Below are positions 1 through 9,244 of a DNA stretch of 33,117 nt, one piece after another (positions within the stretch are counted from its first letter, which is position 1; each line of letters begins with the position of its first letter). The stretch is taken from assembly GCA_947589065.1 (NCBI GenBank), contig CANPZM010000017.1, positions 1 through 33,117 of the forward strand, in the 5' to 3' direction. Source of the stretch: an uncultured Clostridia bacterium (GTDB lineage Bacteria; Bacillota; Clostridia; TANB77; CAG-508). The position numbers and the translations under genes were made by a program. Under the pieces are notes generated by a model. That model made no database searches and was not told the origin of the DNA. It was given only the letters and a program-made list of their open reading frames with translations.

Positions 1-62
1 TATTAAAAATAATTTTTCTAATATTTAAACCATCTATCCTTACAGTAAGAATAATTTCAAAA

Positions 63-1418
63 CTATTTAAGGTTAAGAACAGCCACACACTCCACATGTG
101 ATGTATAAGCAAACATATCTACAGGCGTTACTTCTTCTATTTCATACTTTTCCTGCAAATATTTCAAATCTCTAGCCAAAGTCGCTGGATTGCAACTTAT
201 ATATATAATTTTTTTAGGAGAAATCTGCATAATTGAATCTATCGCTGTTTTTTCACATCCCTTTCTAGGAGGATCAACAAAAATTACATCTGCGTCAACT
301 TTATTTTTGCAGATAAATTCTGGTAATGTTTTCTCAACATCTCCTACAAAAAATTCTGCATTTTCTATATTGTTTTCCTTTGCATTTATTTTCGCATCTT
401 GTATTGCTTCTGGTACAGTTTCAATTCCATATATTTTTTTCACTTTTCTTGATGCGCATATTCCTATTGTTCCAATGCCACAATATAAATCAAAAATAGT
501 TTCTTTACCAGTTAATCCAGCATATTCAATTGCTTTTGAATATAATTTTTCTGTTTGTATTGGATTTATCTGATAAAAGGACATAGGTGATATTTTAAAT
601 TTAAATCCTAATAATTCATCAATTATAAAACCTTTACCATATAATACAACATTCTTATCACCTAAAATAACATTTGTATTAAAATCATTTATATTTTTTA
701 TTATAGTTTTAACATCTGAATAATTCGAAACAATAAAATTTACCAGTTCTTGCTCTTTTTTTATTTTCTTCTTATTGCTTACAATTGTAACCATTACTTC
801 ATTAGTTTTAATTCCTATTCTTAAAACTAGATGGCGTATTTCCCCTGATAATTTTAACTCATTATATACAGGTATTTTATTATGTTTTATAAAACCAAAT
901 ATTCCATTAGCAATTTCTTGTAATCTTTCATTTTGAATAAAACATTTTTCTGTAGGTATTATTCTATGAGTTCTTTCAGCAAAGATTCCCATAACAGGAT
1001 TTCCGTCAATATCTTTTCCAATTGGATATTGCAATTTATTTCTATAATATAAAGGATTTTCCATACCAATAGTATCTTTTACACTTACATTTATTCCTTG
1101 TTTTTTTAGTGTTTCAATTACACTTTCTTTTTTCATTTGCAATGTTGTTTTATAGTCAATATGGCGTATTGCACAGCCACCGCACTTCTCATAAATTGTG
1201 CAATCGTCCGTTCTTCTAGTCTTTGCTGGTTCAATTATTGCTTCAATTTTAGCAAAAGCATGTGTAGATAATACTTTCAAAATTTTTATTTTTACAATCT
1301 CACCTTTTATTGCATTTGGAACAAATATAATAAAATCATTAATCTTAGCTATTCCTTCACCTTTAAAACCATTATCTATAATCTTAACTTCATAAATTTC
1401 ATTCTTTTTTACAGACAT
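63..1418 (-). CDS. rlmCD: 23S rRNA (uracil-5-)-methyltransferase, RlmCD/RumA family
   Basis: This SAM-dependent enzyme makes 5-methyluridine in 23S rRNA; in Gram-positives one RlmCD protein modifies the sites that E. coli RlmC and RlmD share between them. The 451 residues have the usual family length. An N-terminal TRAM domain covers about residues 8-62. The iron-sulfur ligands are C73, C79, C82 (C-x5-CGGC) and C159. The SAM-binding loop FDLYCGIGTIG lies at about 309-319, the DPPRKG motif at 382-387, the catalytic nucleophile is C409 in ISCNPAT, and the base is E443 near the C-terminus. The ATG follows AAAGGA, and a sigma-A-like promoter lies just upstream. It is convergent with nothing in view and diverges from the ABC gene. 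The family is certain; which uridines are modified is inferred. Confidence 0.93.
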   Translation of the reverse strand: MSVKKNEIYEVKIIDNGFKGEGIAKINDFIIFVPNAIKGEIVKIKILKVLSTHAFAKIEAIIEPAKTRRTDDCTIYEKCGGCAIRHIDYKTTLQMKKESVIETLKKQGINVSVKDTIGMENPLYYRNKLQYPIGKDIDGNPVMGIFAERTHRIIPTEKCFIQNERLQEIANGIFGFIKHNKIPVYNELKLSGEIRHLVLRIGIKTNEVMVTIVSNKKKIKKEQELVNFIVSNYSDVKTIIKNINDFNTNVILGDKNVVLYGKGFIIDELLGFKFKISPMSFYQINPIQTEKLYSKAIEYAGLTGKETIFDLYCGIGTIGICASRKVKKIYGIETVPEAIQDAKINAKENNIENAEFFVGDVEKTLPEFICKNKVDADVIFVDPPRKGCEKTAIDSIMQISPKKIIYISCNPATLARDLKYLQEKYEIEEVTPVDMFAYTSHVECVAVLNLK

Positions 1419-1447
1419 TTTTTATTCCTTTAATACATATTTCTTGT

Positions 1448-1476
1448 ATTCTATCAAACCTTTTTTATTTTTTCAA
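1448..1476 (-). promoter_or_regulatory. Sigma-A-like promoter of rlmCD
   Basis: On the minus strand TTGAAA (1471-1476) and TAGAAT (1448-1453) are 17 bases apart and about 30 bases upstream of the rlmCD start codon. Confidence 0.55.
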
Positions 1477-1539
1477 TGTTTTGAATATTATCTCTAACTT
1501 ATTCTTGAAATTGTTGCAATACCTAAAATGCCTGTCATA

Positions 1540-1568
1540 TTGTTTATGTAAACCAAATATGATATAAT
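1540..1568 (+). promoter_or_regulatory. Sigma-A-like promoter of the ABC gene
   Basis: TTGTTT (1540-1545) and TATAAT (1563-1568) are separated by 17 bases. They lie about 60 bases upstream of the chosen start of the ABC protein, and nothing else is downstream. Confidence 0.6.
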
Positions 1569-1630
1569 AGAAGTACCAACTTATATAGAAAATGCGAAAA
1601 TGTTCGCCACCAAAAGAAAGGAGAATTTTT

Positions 1631-3460
1631 ATGGCAGCAAATGAAAATACAAAACGGGAATTTAAGTTATTAAAGGAGGTAGGTAAACTATTCACAAATT
1701 TTACAAAAAGGAACAAAATCACAGAGTCTTTTTTAAAGCAACCAAATGAACTGCGGAACCTTTATCTGAAAATGAATATCTATAACATGATTGCAGATAA
1801 TATTATTAGGAGCTCTCTGTCATGTTTAATGTTATTAGTAAACTTTTTTATTACACATGGCAAACCAATTTTAGGTATCGTTTTTTTCATTATTTATAAT
1901 GCTAGAGACATCTTCAATAACTTCGCACACCAGTACAGAATGATTCTTATTAATCAAATAAGCTATCTTAAGACCAACTATCAATCAATTATTGGTGGAT
2001 CAGTTGTTGGTAAAGTATCAGAAAAAGTTTATGATAAAAAAGAGAATTATTTTTCACAGGTAAATAATGAAGAAATCGTACAGACAATAAAATCATACTT
2101 AGAGTTAACATGGGAGCTAGAAAACAACTACTTTTTTGATTTTATAAATATATTTACTGTTTTAGTTATGCTATTTATAAATATCAAAGTAAACACACTA
2201 ATTCCAACATATATTTTCATACCTTTGATTTCTATTTCTTGTATCCTCTGCTTATTTTTTTCAGCTTATGATGACATGCATCACCATAGTTATGCAATTA
2301 ATCGTCGAGAATCGAGAAATAAAAAGAACATTGTCATCAATGATATTATGAGAGTAACTAATATTATTCCTTTCGATTTAAAAATAAGGATACAAAGATT
2401 AAAAAATCTCTCAGAAAAAGACTTTCACAATGAATCAGAAAAAAGGAAAAATACTTTCTTTACTGATTCGCTAGTCACTCTAACAAGTATTTGTGGATCT
2501 AGCATATTAATTGTGTTATCATTGCTGAATTCTAACAAAGATATCTCATTAGCAACAATAACCGAATTAACAGCATTATTAGCTATCTACAATACAACAC
2601 TAGAAAAGATTAAAGACGCTATTTATATTCTTGAGAAAAAGGCTCAAAAAATATCAGAATTAGAAAAAGAAGAAAAACTTATGAAAGAAATCATCAACGT
2701 TTATCAAAAAGAAGTTTCACTGTCTAATAAATCTGTCACCAGTTTAAACTTCTCGCCATTTACCATTTCTTATACAGAACAATCTGAAAATGATAAACCT
2801 TTTAAACTAATTCTTGATACTTACTTATCTATTAAAATAGGTGAAATTATTGCTTTAATTGGAGCCAGTGGCAGTGGAAAATCCACATTCATGAAACTAG
2901 CAACAGGAAGAATAACTTTTATCCAAAACGATGATGAAAAACTAACACCAACTAATTACATGTTTTATGATGAAACAGTCGGTTTTGGTAGTTTATCAAT
3001 ATGGGAAGAGTTGTTCTGTCTAGATGAAGTAATTCACCCCACTCCATCCATTGAAGATCTGCAGAAAATGAAATACATCTTTGAAAATCTTTTTCTCTGG
3101 AAAGAAATTAGTGAAAATTCACATGATGTATGGAAATGGTGTAAAGAACATAAATATACTAATTTGTCAAATGGTCAGAAACAGCGACTTGTAATTGCAA
3201 AAATTTTATTCTGGCTTAATGATGACATAGATATTTTAGCTCTTGATGAATGTACATCTGGCCTGGACAATCATGGCAATTCTGATAATGCGGATGCTAT
3301 TAAGATTCTGCAGTTCATTGTAAAGTGGTGTAATAGAGATAAAAAGAGGATTATTCTTCTCTCTACGCACCAGAATATTGACTGCATTTGCAACCGGAAG
3401 TTACTTTTTGAAAGAACTGATGGTCAAACCGTCATTAAAGAAGTTCCTATCAATTCCTAA
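1631..3460 (+). CDS. ABC exporter-type protein (membrane domain fused to ATPase), substrate unknown
   Basis: This is a 609-aa half-transporter with an N-terminal membrane domain and a C-terminal nucleotide-binding domain. I chose the ATG at 1631 because AAAGGAG lies 6-7 bases before it; the in-frame ATG at 1592 has no ribosome binding site. Hydrophobic segments lie at about residues 62-92, 168-212 and 285-320. The ATPase has Walker A GASGSGKST (411-419), an LSNGQ signature (512-516) in place of LSGGQ, Walker B DILALDE (534-540) and a switch histidine in STH (580). No clear Q-loop glutamine is seen: the region reads MFYDETVGFGS. It has its own promoter and terminator and no partner gene. Codon use (CGG, CTG, GCG) looks less AT-biased than that of its neighbours, which suggests acquisition. 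It resembles peptide or bacteriocin exporters, but the substrate cannot be named. Confidence 0.8.
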   Translation: MAANENTKREFKLLKEVGKLFTNFTKRNKITESFLKQPNELRNLYLKMNIYNMIADNIIRSSLSCLMLLVNFFITHGKPILGIVFFIIYNARDIFNNFAHQYRMILINQISYLKTNYQSIIGGSVVGKVSEKVYDKKENYFSQVNNEEIVQTIKSYLELTWELENNYFFDFINIFTVLVMLFINIKVNTLIPTYIFIPLISISCILCLFFSAYDDMHHHSYAINRRESRNKKNIVINDIMRVTNIIPFDLKIRIQRLKNLSEKDFHNESEKRKNTFFTDSLVTLTSICGSSILIVLSLLNSNKDISLATITELTALLAIYNTTLEKIKDAIYILEKKAQKISELEKEEKLMKEIINVYQKEVSLSNKSVTSLNFSPFTISYTEQSENDKPFKLILDTYLSIKIGEIIALIGASGSGKSTFMKLATGRITFIQNDDEKLTPTNYMFYDETVGFGSLSIWEELFCLDEVIHPTPSIEDLQKMKYIFENLFLWKEISENSHDVWKWCKEHKYTNLSNGQKQRLVIAKILFWLNDDIDILALDECTSGLDNHGNSDNADAIKILQFIVKWCNRDKKRIILLSTHQNIDCICNRKLLFERTDGQTVIKEVPINS

Positions 3461-3482
3461 AAATCTAAATTCAATTCTAAAA

Positions 3483-3520
3483 GGCGCACTTACAACTTTG
3501 TAAGTACGCCCCTTTCTTTT
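3483..3520. terminator. Bidirectional terminator between the ABC gene and spoIVA
   Basis: Inverted repeat GGCGCACTTACAA / TTGTAAGTACGCC (one mismatch, 2-base loop) is followed by a T-rich tract on the plus strand and CCTTTTAG on the minus strand. It lies between the ends of two convergent genes. Confidence 0.8.
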
Positions 3521-3528
3521 TTATTCAT

Positions 3529-5007
3529 TTATAATATTATACAAATCAATCCTCCACTTCCCTCATTTACTATCCTTTGTAAAGTTTCCTGAATTTTCAT
3601 TTGAGCATCCTCAGGCATTCTAGCCAATTTATTCTGCAAGCCTTCATTAACTAATTCATGAACACTTTTTCCAAAAATATTTGATTCCCAAATTTTTTTC
3701 TTATCTTCTTCAAATTCAGATAATAAATATTTAACAAGTTCTTCTGATTGTTTTTCACTTCCAACAATTGGTGCTATCTCCGTTTCCGTATTTATTTGAA
3801 TCATATGCAATGAAGGAGCTTTTGCTTTTAATTTTACCCCATATCTTGAACCTTGTTTAATTATTTCTGGTTCTTCTAAAATTAAGTCATCAATACTAGG
3901 ATTTACTATTCCATATCCTTTTTCTTTTACTTCATGCAAAGCATATTTCATTTTATCATATTCTCTCTTTATTTTTGAAAACTCTGAAATTTTAGCAAAT
4001 AATTTTCCTTCATCTGAAATTTCCTCACCAGTAATTTCTGTAAGAACCTGATAAAATAATTGCTCTTTTAATGTAATATTTAAATCTACATTTCCATTTC
4101 CCAAATCTATTTTTTCTATCTCGGTTTTTAAAATTACCTCTGTAGATTGTAATTTTTTAACTTCATCACTAATTTCCTTCAATTTATTAGTATCATTAAA
4201 ACATTCTTTTATTTCTTTATATAATTCATTTTTTATTTCATTTGTATCTGGCAATCCTTCAACCCATCTTGGAAATTTAATATTTATTTGTTCAACAGGA
4301 AATTCAAATAATATTTTTGAAAAAATATTATTAATATCCTCTAATGATATTTCTGTACAATTTAATCTAATAACAGCTGTATTGTATTTATTTTCTAATT
4401 CTTTAGCCAAAGCAATATTTTCATCACTATTAGGTTTTTCAGCATTTAATACAATTACAAATGGCTTTTTCTTCTCAGAAAGTTCTTTTGCTACTCTTTC
4501 TTCTGGTTCAACATAATCTTCACGAGGTATTCCAGTTATTGAACCATCAGTTGTAACTAAAACCGCTATACTTGAATGTTCTTCAATAACTTTCTTTGTA
4601 CCAATTTCTGCAGCCTTTTCAAAAGGAATTTCCTCATCAGACCATGGAGTTTTAACCATTCTTGGCATATCATCTTCTAAATAACCAATTGCATTATTTA
4701 CAAGATATCCAACACAATCAACCATTCTAGCTTTCAATTTTAAATTATCAGCTAGAGTAATTTCAACCGCTTCATTAGGAATAAATTTTGGTTCTGTAGT
4801 CATTATTGTTTTGCCACCAGCACTCTGTGGAAGTTCATCAATTGCTCTTTCTTTTTTATGTTTATTATCTATATTTGGTAAAACTAATAATTCCATAAAT
4901 TTCTTTATAAATGTAGATTTTCCTGTTCTAACCGGACCTACAACGCCAACATATATATCCCCATCAGTCCTTTCCGCAATGTCTTTATATATATCCAAAT
5001 TTTCCAT
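3529..5007 (-). CDS. spoIVA: Stage IV sporulation protein A, spore-coat basement ATPase
   Basis: SpoIVA is a cytoskeletal ATPase of the mother cell. It polymerises irreversibly on the outer forespore membrane, anchored by SpoVM, and is needed for coat and cortex assembly. The 492 residues match the family length. Walker A is GPVRTGKST with K30. The paired threonines of MTTEPKF are at 70-71 and the Walker B aspartate of MVDCVG is D97, all at the same positions as in B. subtilis. The C-terminus ends in the hydrophobic GGLICIIL typical of the family. The start follows a strong GGAGGGTG. A sigma-E-like promoter lies upstream, as expected for a mother-cell gene. Its membrane anchor SpoVM is encoded about 9 kb away in this window. 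It diverges from the gerA operon. Confidence 0.97.
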   Translation of the reverse strand: MENLDIYKDIAERTDGDIYVGVVGPVRTGKSTFIKKFMELLVLPNIDNKHKKERAIDELPQSAGGKTIMTTEPKFIPNEAVEITLADNLKLKARMVDCVGYLVNNAIGYLEDDMPRMVKTPWSDEEIPFEKAAEIGTKKVIEEHSSIAVLVTTDGSITGIPREDYVEPEERVAKELSEKKKPFVIVLNAEKPNSDENIALAKELENKYNTAVIRLNCTEISLEDINNIFSKILFEFPVEQINIKFPRWVEGLPDTNEIKNELYKEIKECFNDTNKLKEISDEVKKLQSTEVILKTEIEKIDLGNGNVDLNITLKEQLFYQVLTEITGEEISDEGKLFAKISEFSKIKREYDKMKYALHEVKEKGYGIVNPSIDDLILEEPEIIKQGSRYGVKLKAKAPSLHMIQINTETEIAPIVGSEKQSEELVKYLLSEFEEDKKKIWESNIFGKSVHELVNEGLQNKLARMPEDAQMKIQETLQRIVNEGSGGLICIIL

Positions 5008-5046
5008 AACACCCTCCTAAAATCCATTGGACTACTACTTTTAATT

Positions 5047-5076
5047 AATGTATATTTTAAAATTTATGTTTTATTC
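5047..5076 (-). promoter_or_regulatory. Putative sigma-E promoter of spoIVA
   Basis: On the minus strand GAATAAA (5070-5076) and TATACATT (5047-5054) are separated by 15 bases. This is close to the known sigma-E pattern (ATA core at -35, CATACAnT at -10). A TTGACA also occurs just upstream but has a poorer -10 (CATAAA). Confidence 0.5.
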
Positions 5077-5147
5077 CTAAAAATTTGTCAATAATAACAA
5101 TAAATAGTAATCATTTTTTTTAAATATATTCTAAAAGGAGATTATTT

Positions 5148-6821
5148 ATGTCTTTTAACACATTCTTAAAAAAAATATTTGCATACACACCTCAGTCAAA
5201 ATACTCTTATGAATTATCAGAAACACAACCACAAAACAATGAAAAAGAAATCAAAATTCAAAAAAGTGTATCTTCTTCTTTACCTGAAAATATAGACTTT
5301 TTAACTGTAACATATAATGCATTAATAAACAGCGATTTTAATATGAGAAAATTTACTTTAAACGCTAAAGGGAAACAATATAATGGATATCTTATATATA
5401 TTGATGGATTAATTGATTCAGAAATAATAAATAATTATGTTTTAAAACCACTAATGTTAAAAAATAAAACTAATTCTGACTCTTCAAGTGAAACCCTAAT
5501 TTTAAATAAAAATAATGATCTAAATTACCACACTACAAAAAATCCAAATTTAGAAGATATTATATTTAATTCTCTTCTTCCTCAAAATACAATTAAAACA
5601 TCAAAAGATTTTTCTATGGTAATTAACTACATCAATAGCGGTTTTACCTGTTTACTAGTTGATACCTTAGATGTAGCCTTTTGCGTAGAAGCTAAAGGGT
5701 TTGAAACAAGACAAATTTCAGCACCCCAAAATGAAATTGTAATAAGAGGTCCCCAAGAAGCATTTGTTGAAAATCTTCGTACAAACACATCAATGCTTAG
5801 AAGGATAATCAACAATGAAAATCTTATAATTGAGCAACTTCAAGTAGGAAAAATAACAAAAACTCAAGTTGCATTTTGTTATATGAAAAATATAACAAAC
5901 GATGATTTAGTAAATGAAGTTAGATATAGGCTTAGTAATTTAGAAATTGATTCTGTAACAAATTCAGGTAATTTAGAGCAATTAATTCAAGATGATTCTG
6001 CAATTCTATTTCCTCAAATATTTGCTACAGAACGTTCAGATAGAGCATGTAATAATATCTTAGCTGGTAGAGTTGTAATTCTTGTAAATGGCAGTCCATA
6101 TGCATTAATTGCACCAGCAATATTACTTGATTTTATTAGTTCTCCTGAAGATACTAACTTAAAACATCAATTTGGAAATTTAGTTAGATTAATACGTGTA
6201 ATAGCATTTGTTATAGCCATGCTTTTACCATCATTTTATGTCGCAATAACTAACTTTCACCAAGAACTACTTCCAACAGAATTAGCTTTTGCTATATCGT
6301 CTATGAGAAAATCTATACCATTTCCTGTTATATTTGAATTGTTAATAATGGAATTATCCTTTGAACTCATACGAGAAGCAAGTTTAAGAGTTCCTTCTGC
6401 AATTGGTCAAACAATTGGAATAATTGGTGGTTTAGTTTTGGGAGAAGCTGCTGTTGCTGCAAATATAGTAAGTCCATTATTAATTATAATTATAGCCATA
6501 ACTGGAATTTGTTCTTATGCGATACCAGATTTTTCATTGAACTTCACAATTAGAACATTTAGATTTCTATACACGATTGTAGCCTATGTAGCAGGATTCC
6601 TTGGAATAAGTTTTGTACTGTTTATAATGCTTATTCTATTGTCTAAATTACAATCATTTGGAGTTTCTTATTTTTCTCCATACCTTCCTGTTGGTAATAA
6701 AAATACTGAAGCATCTTTCTATATAAGACCAATTTGGAAACGTGAAAAGAGAAGCAATTTTCTAAACACCAAAAAACCAAATCAAGAAAATACAATTAGT
6801 ATGAAATGGAAAAATAATTAA
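5148..6821 (+). CDS. gerKA: Spore germinant receptor subunit A (GerA/GerKA family)
   Basis: This is the A subunit of a nutrient germinant receptor in the spore inner membrane, thought to oligomerise into an ion channel on germinant binding. The 557 residues comprise a soluble N-terminal half (to about 300) and a membrane half with about five helices. Family hallmarks are visible: the segment IRGPQEAF near 200, VILVNGSPYALIAPA near 310-325, and REASLRVPSAIGQ leading into GIIGGLVLGEAAV. The first about 45 residues are polar and variable. AAAGGAG precedes the ATG. It is the first gene of an A-B-C operon and is followed by subunit B after 36 bases. A sigma-G promoter is expected but I could not identify a convincing one. 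The exact paralogue name is uncertain; only the family is sure. Confidence 0.94.
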   Translation: MSFNTFLKKIFAYTPQSKYSYELSETQPQNNEKEIKIQKSVSSSLPENIDFLTVTYNALINSDFNMRKFTLNAKGKQYNGYLIYIDGLIDSEIINNYVLKPLMLKNKTNSDSSSETLILNKNNDLNYHTTKNPNLEDIIFNSLLPQNTIKTSKDFSMVINYINSGFTCLLVDTLDVAFCVEAKGFETRQISAPQNEIVIRGPQEAFVENLRTNTSMLRRIINNENLIIEQLQVGKITKTQVAFCYMKNITNDDLVNEVRYRLSNLEIDSVTNSGNLEQLIQDDSAILFPQIFATERSDRACNNILAGRVVILVNGSPYALIAPAILLDFISSPEDTNLKHQFGNLVRLIRVIAFVIAMLLPSFYVAITNFHQELLPTELAFAISSMRKSIPFPVIFELLIMELSFELIREASLRVPSAIGQTIGIIGGLVLGEAAVAANIVSPLLIIIIAITGICSYAIPDFSLNFTIRTFRFLYTIVAYVAGFLGISFVLFIMLILLSKLQSFGVSYFSPYLPVGNKNTEASFYIRPIWKREKRSNFLNTKKPNQENTISMKWKNN

Positions 6822-6857
6822 TTTGATAATTTTATAATAGAAAGGAAATTTAATATA

Positions 6858-7937
6858 ATGAAATATAAACTTGGTAAATTAGAAGCTATATTCCTCATTG
6901 TAATTGTAATGATGAACAAAATATTGTTAAATATGCCCAAAGAATTTATTAAGCAATCACAAACTGGTGCCCCAATAAATATAATATTTACAGGAATTCT
7001 CGCAATTTTATTTACATTATTAATTTGTAAACTTTTTAAAAAATTTCCTAATGAAGATATTATAGATATTTCCGATTATGTAGGAAATAAAGGCTTCAAA
7101 TTTTTAATAGGAATTACATTTCAAATTTTCTTTACTATAATTTTAGCAACTGTAATTTATGAATTTGCAACACTTTTACAAATAATATATTTTCCAACTA
7201 CTCCTATTGAATTACTTTTACTTATTTTTCTAGCAGCAATTGGATTCGCAAATTTTATTGGTTTTAAATCAATTGTAAAAACAAATTCCATTGTTGTTAT
7301 TTTAATATTAGTAAGCTTAATCATTATATTGTGTGGTACTTTTCAAGAATTAGATATAAATAGATTATATCCTATATTAGGTCAAAACGTTAAAACCACG
7401 TTTGTTGAAGGCATTCAAAACATTTTTGGATATAGTGGATTAATATATTTATTCTTTATTTGTCCATTTTTAAAAAACAAGAAAGATTTCAAACAGATAT
7501 CAATAATTTCCATTATAATTTCCGGATTATTTCTACTATTCACAACAATTACACTTCTAGCATTATTTCCATTTATTGTGCATAGTGAAGAAGCAATGTC
7601 TATGTATTTGTTAACCAGAAACATTGAATTTGGAGAATTATTTCAACGAACAGATGCAATATTCGTTTTCCTTTGGATTATTTCAGCATTCTCATATTTA
7701 AGTATTTTATTAATGTATATAACAAATATATTTGAAAAATTAACCAATTGTAAAGAATCAAGAATATATTCTTATTCATTTTTATCAATTCTTTTTGCTT
7801 TAATAATATTATTTGAAAACCAATCATTATTTAAATTTTTAGAAACAATTGTATATAAATACATGCTACTAGGATTATTAGTTATTAGTACGATTATACT
7901 AATTATTGGTAATATAAAAAGGAAGGACGCGGTTTAA
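6858..7937 (+). CDS. gerKB: Spore germinant receptor subunit B (GerB/spore permease family)
   Basis: This is the B subunit of the germinant receptor, an APC-superfamily-like membrane protein that forms the germinant-binding pocket. The 359 residues are almost entirely hydrophobic, with about ten predicted helices, the family norm. The N-terminus (KLGKLEAIFLIVIVMMNKILL, interrupted by polar residues) and the mid-protein glycine-proline turns fit the spore permease family. AAAGGA lies upstream of the ATG. The stop codon shares one base with the start of subunit C (TAATG at 7935-7939), so B and C are translationally coupled. No germinant can be assigned from sequence. Confidence 0.92.
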   Translation: MKYKLGKLEAIFLIVIVMMNKILLNMPKEFIKQSQTGAPINIIFTGILAILFTLLICKLFKKFPNEDIIDISDYVGNKGFKFLIGITFQIFFTIILATVIYEFATLLQIIYFPTTPIELLLLIFLAAIGFANFIGFKSIVKTNSIVVILILVSLIIILCGTFQELDINRLYPILGQNVKTTFVEGIQNIFGYSGLIYLFFICPFLKNKKDFKQISIISIIISGLFLLFTTITLLALFPFIVHSEEAMSMYLLTRNIEFGELFQRTDAIFVFLWIISAFSYLSILLMYITNIFEKLTNCKESRIYSYSFLSILFALIILFENQSLFKFLETIVYKYMLLGLLVISTIILIIGNIKRKDAV

Positions 7938-9067
7938 TGAAAAAAATACTCTTAATTACTGCCATTATTTTAACTATTTTAATAACTTTCATTGAAGCAT
8001 ATGATGCAAGAGATGTTGAAAATATTTCATATATTATAGCTATTGGAATTGATAAATCAGATTCTAAAGAAGAACCCTTAAGACTTTCTATACAAATAGC
8101 GAAACCAGATACATCTGAAGGTAATGGCACAAAAATAACAACACAAATAGAAACAGTAAATTGCAATTCTTTTAACCTAGGATTATCCATGCTTAATCTT
8201 AAAGACATAAACGAATTAAATCTTTCTCATTGTAATGTTATCCTTATATCTGAAGAACTAGCTAAAGATGGAATTGAAGATTTTATTAATACACTTGCCA
8301 ATAATGTCCAAATTAGACCAACTTGCAATATATTAGTAACCCAAGGGAAAACAGAAGATTTTTTAAATGTAGCATCAAAAATTGATGATATTTCAGCTAA
8401 ATTCTATAGTTCATTTATTAATTCATCTCAAATAACATCTTATATAACACCATGTAAATTATCAAATTTTTATTCTAGCCTACATGATGACACAAAAGCA
8501 CCTGTAGCATTATATAGTTTTATAAATAAAAATACAATTGAAAGTATAGGATTAAGTGTTTTTAAAGACTATAAAATGGTAGGAAGACTGTCTGGTCTAG
8601 ACACAATATGTTATAACCTTTTAACTAATGAATTCAAAGAAGCAACAATAGAAGTTTATAATCCTCAACAGACTAATATACCAATAACAGTAAATATATC
8701 TCATTATTACAATACCAAAATTGATTTAACATTAGACAACAATATTCCAAAAATAAAATGTATTATTAATGTTAAAGCAAACATCTTATCTGGAAATAAA
8801 AGCTTTAATTATTCTAGTGAAGAAAATTTGCAAGAAATTGAAGCTGAAATAAATAAATTTATTGAAAAAAATACTTTAGCATTACTATATAAAACTTCAA
8901 GAGGATATGAAAGTGATATTATAGGTTTCAATGGATATTTTAGAAAAAACTTTTTAACCAAAGACGAATTAGATAAATATAATTGGGATGAATTATATAA
9001 AAATTCAGAATTTGAAATAGAAGCTCACAGTTATCTAAAATCTGGTTTTCTATTTTCAAAGAATTAG
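7937..9067 (+). CDS. gerKC: Spore germinant receptor subunit C (GerC family) without lipobox cysteine
   Basis: This is the C subunit of the receptor, normally a lipoprotein on the outer face of the spore inner membrane. The 376 residues start with a hydrophobic segment (about 4-19), followed by EAYDARDVENISYIIAIGID. That corresponds to the family's G-C-W-D-x-R-E-[IL]-[ND]...GIGID, but alanine stands where the lipidated cysteine should be and tyrosine replaces the tryptophan. No other cysteine lies near. The rest has the family's mixed alpha/beta composition and usual length. The start overlaps the stop of gerB. Either the protein is held by an uncleaved N-terminal helix, or it is secreted without a lipid. 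The family assignment is firm; the anchoring is inferred. Confidence 0.9.
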   Translation: MKKILLITAIILTILITFIEAYDARDVENISYIIAIGIDKSDSKEEPLRLSIQIAKPDTSEGNGTKITTQIETVNCNSFNLGLSMLNLKDINELNLSHCNVILISEELAKDGIEDFINTLANNVQIRPTCNILVTQGKTEDFLNVASKIDDISAKFYSSFINSSQITSYITPCKLSNFYSSLHDDTKAPVALYSFINKNTIESIGLSVFKDYKMVGRLSGLDTICYNLLTNEFKEATIEVYNPQQTNIPITVNISHYYNTKIDLTLDNNIPKIKCIINVKANILSGNKSFNYSSEENLQEIEAEINKFIEKNTLALLYKTSRGYESDIIGFNGYFRKNFLTKDELDKYNWDELYKNSEFEIEAHSYLKSGFLFSKN

Positions 9068-9084
9068 ATTTAAAGGAGAAAACA

Positions 9085-9219
9085 ATGAAATTTACAATAA
9101 TCTTGTTCGCATTATATACTTTTTTAGAAAGTGTATCTTATGGAATACATGAATACCAAACAAAAAATAATAAAATCCGGAGGAGTAAGTATTTTTATTC
9201 TTGCTACTCTCCGGATTAG
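9085..9219 (+). CDS. Tiny hydrophobic peptide at the end of the ger operon, possibly frameshifted
   Basis: A 44-codon ORF starts 17 bases after gerC behind a good AAAGGAG. Residues 3-16 are hydrophobic (TIILFALYTFLESV), then the sequence becomes polar (EYQTKNNK). After an A-run at 9172-9175 the reading frame turns into arginine/tyrosine-rich residues encoded by a terminator stem. One base out of phase, from 9176 to the TGA at 9251-9253, the DNA encodes SGGVSIFILATL, which looks like a second membrane helix. The original gene may therefore have been a two-helix membrane protein, now carrying one extra A. Small extra membrane genes are known in some ger operons. I do not recognise this one with confidence. 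Confidence 0.4.
   Translation: MKFTIILFALYTFLESVSYGIHEYQTKNNKIRRSKYFYSCYSPD
9174..9217. terminator. Bidirectional terminator between the ger operon and cdd
   Basis: AATCCGGAG...AGTA pairs with TACTCTCCGGATT (one bulged G). A T-rich stretch follows on each strand, stronger on the minus strand (TTTTATTATTTTTT). The stem overlaps the last third of the small ORF upstream. Confidence 0.75.
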
Positions 9220-9244
9220 TTCTCCCTATTTTTACTTTGCTAAT

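Noticed and set aside
190..573. A 127-codon ORF on the plus strand
   Set aside because: It is antisense to rlmCD, with no ribosome binding site and no recognisable protein.
5077..5147. Sigma-G promoter before the ger operon
   Set aside because: No pair of elements with acceptable sequence and spacing could be found by eye.
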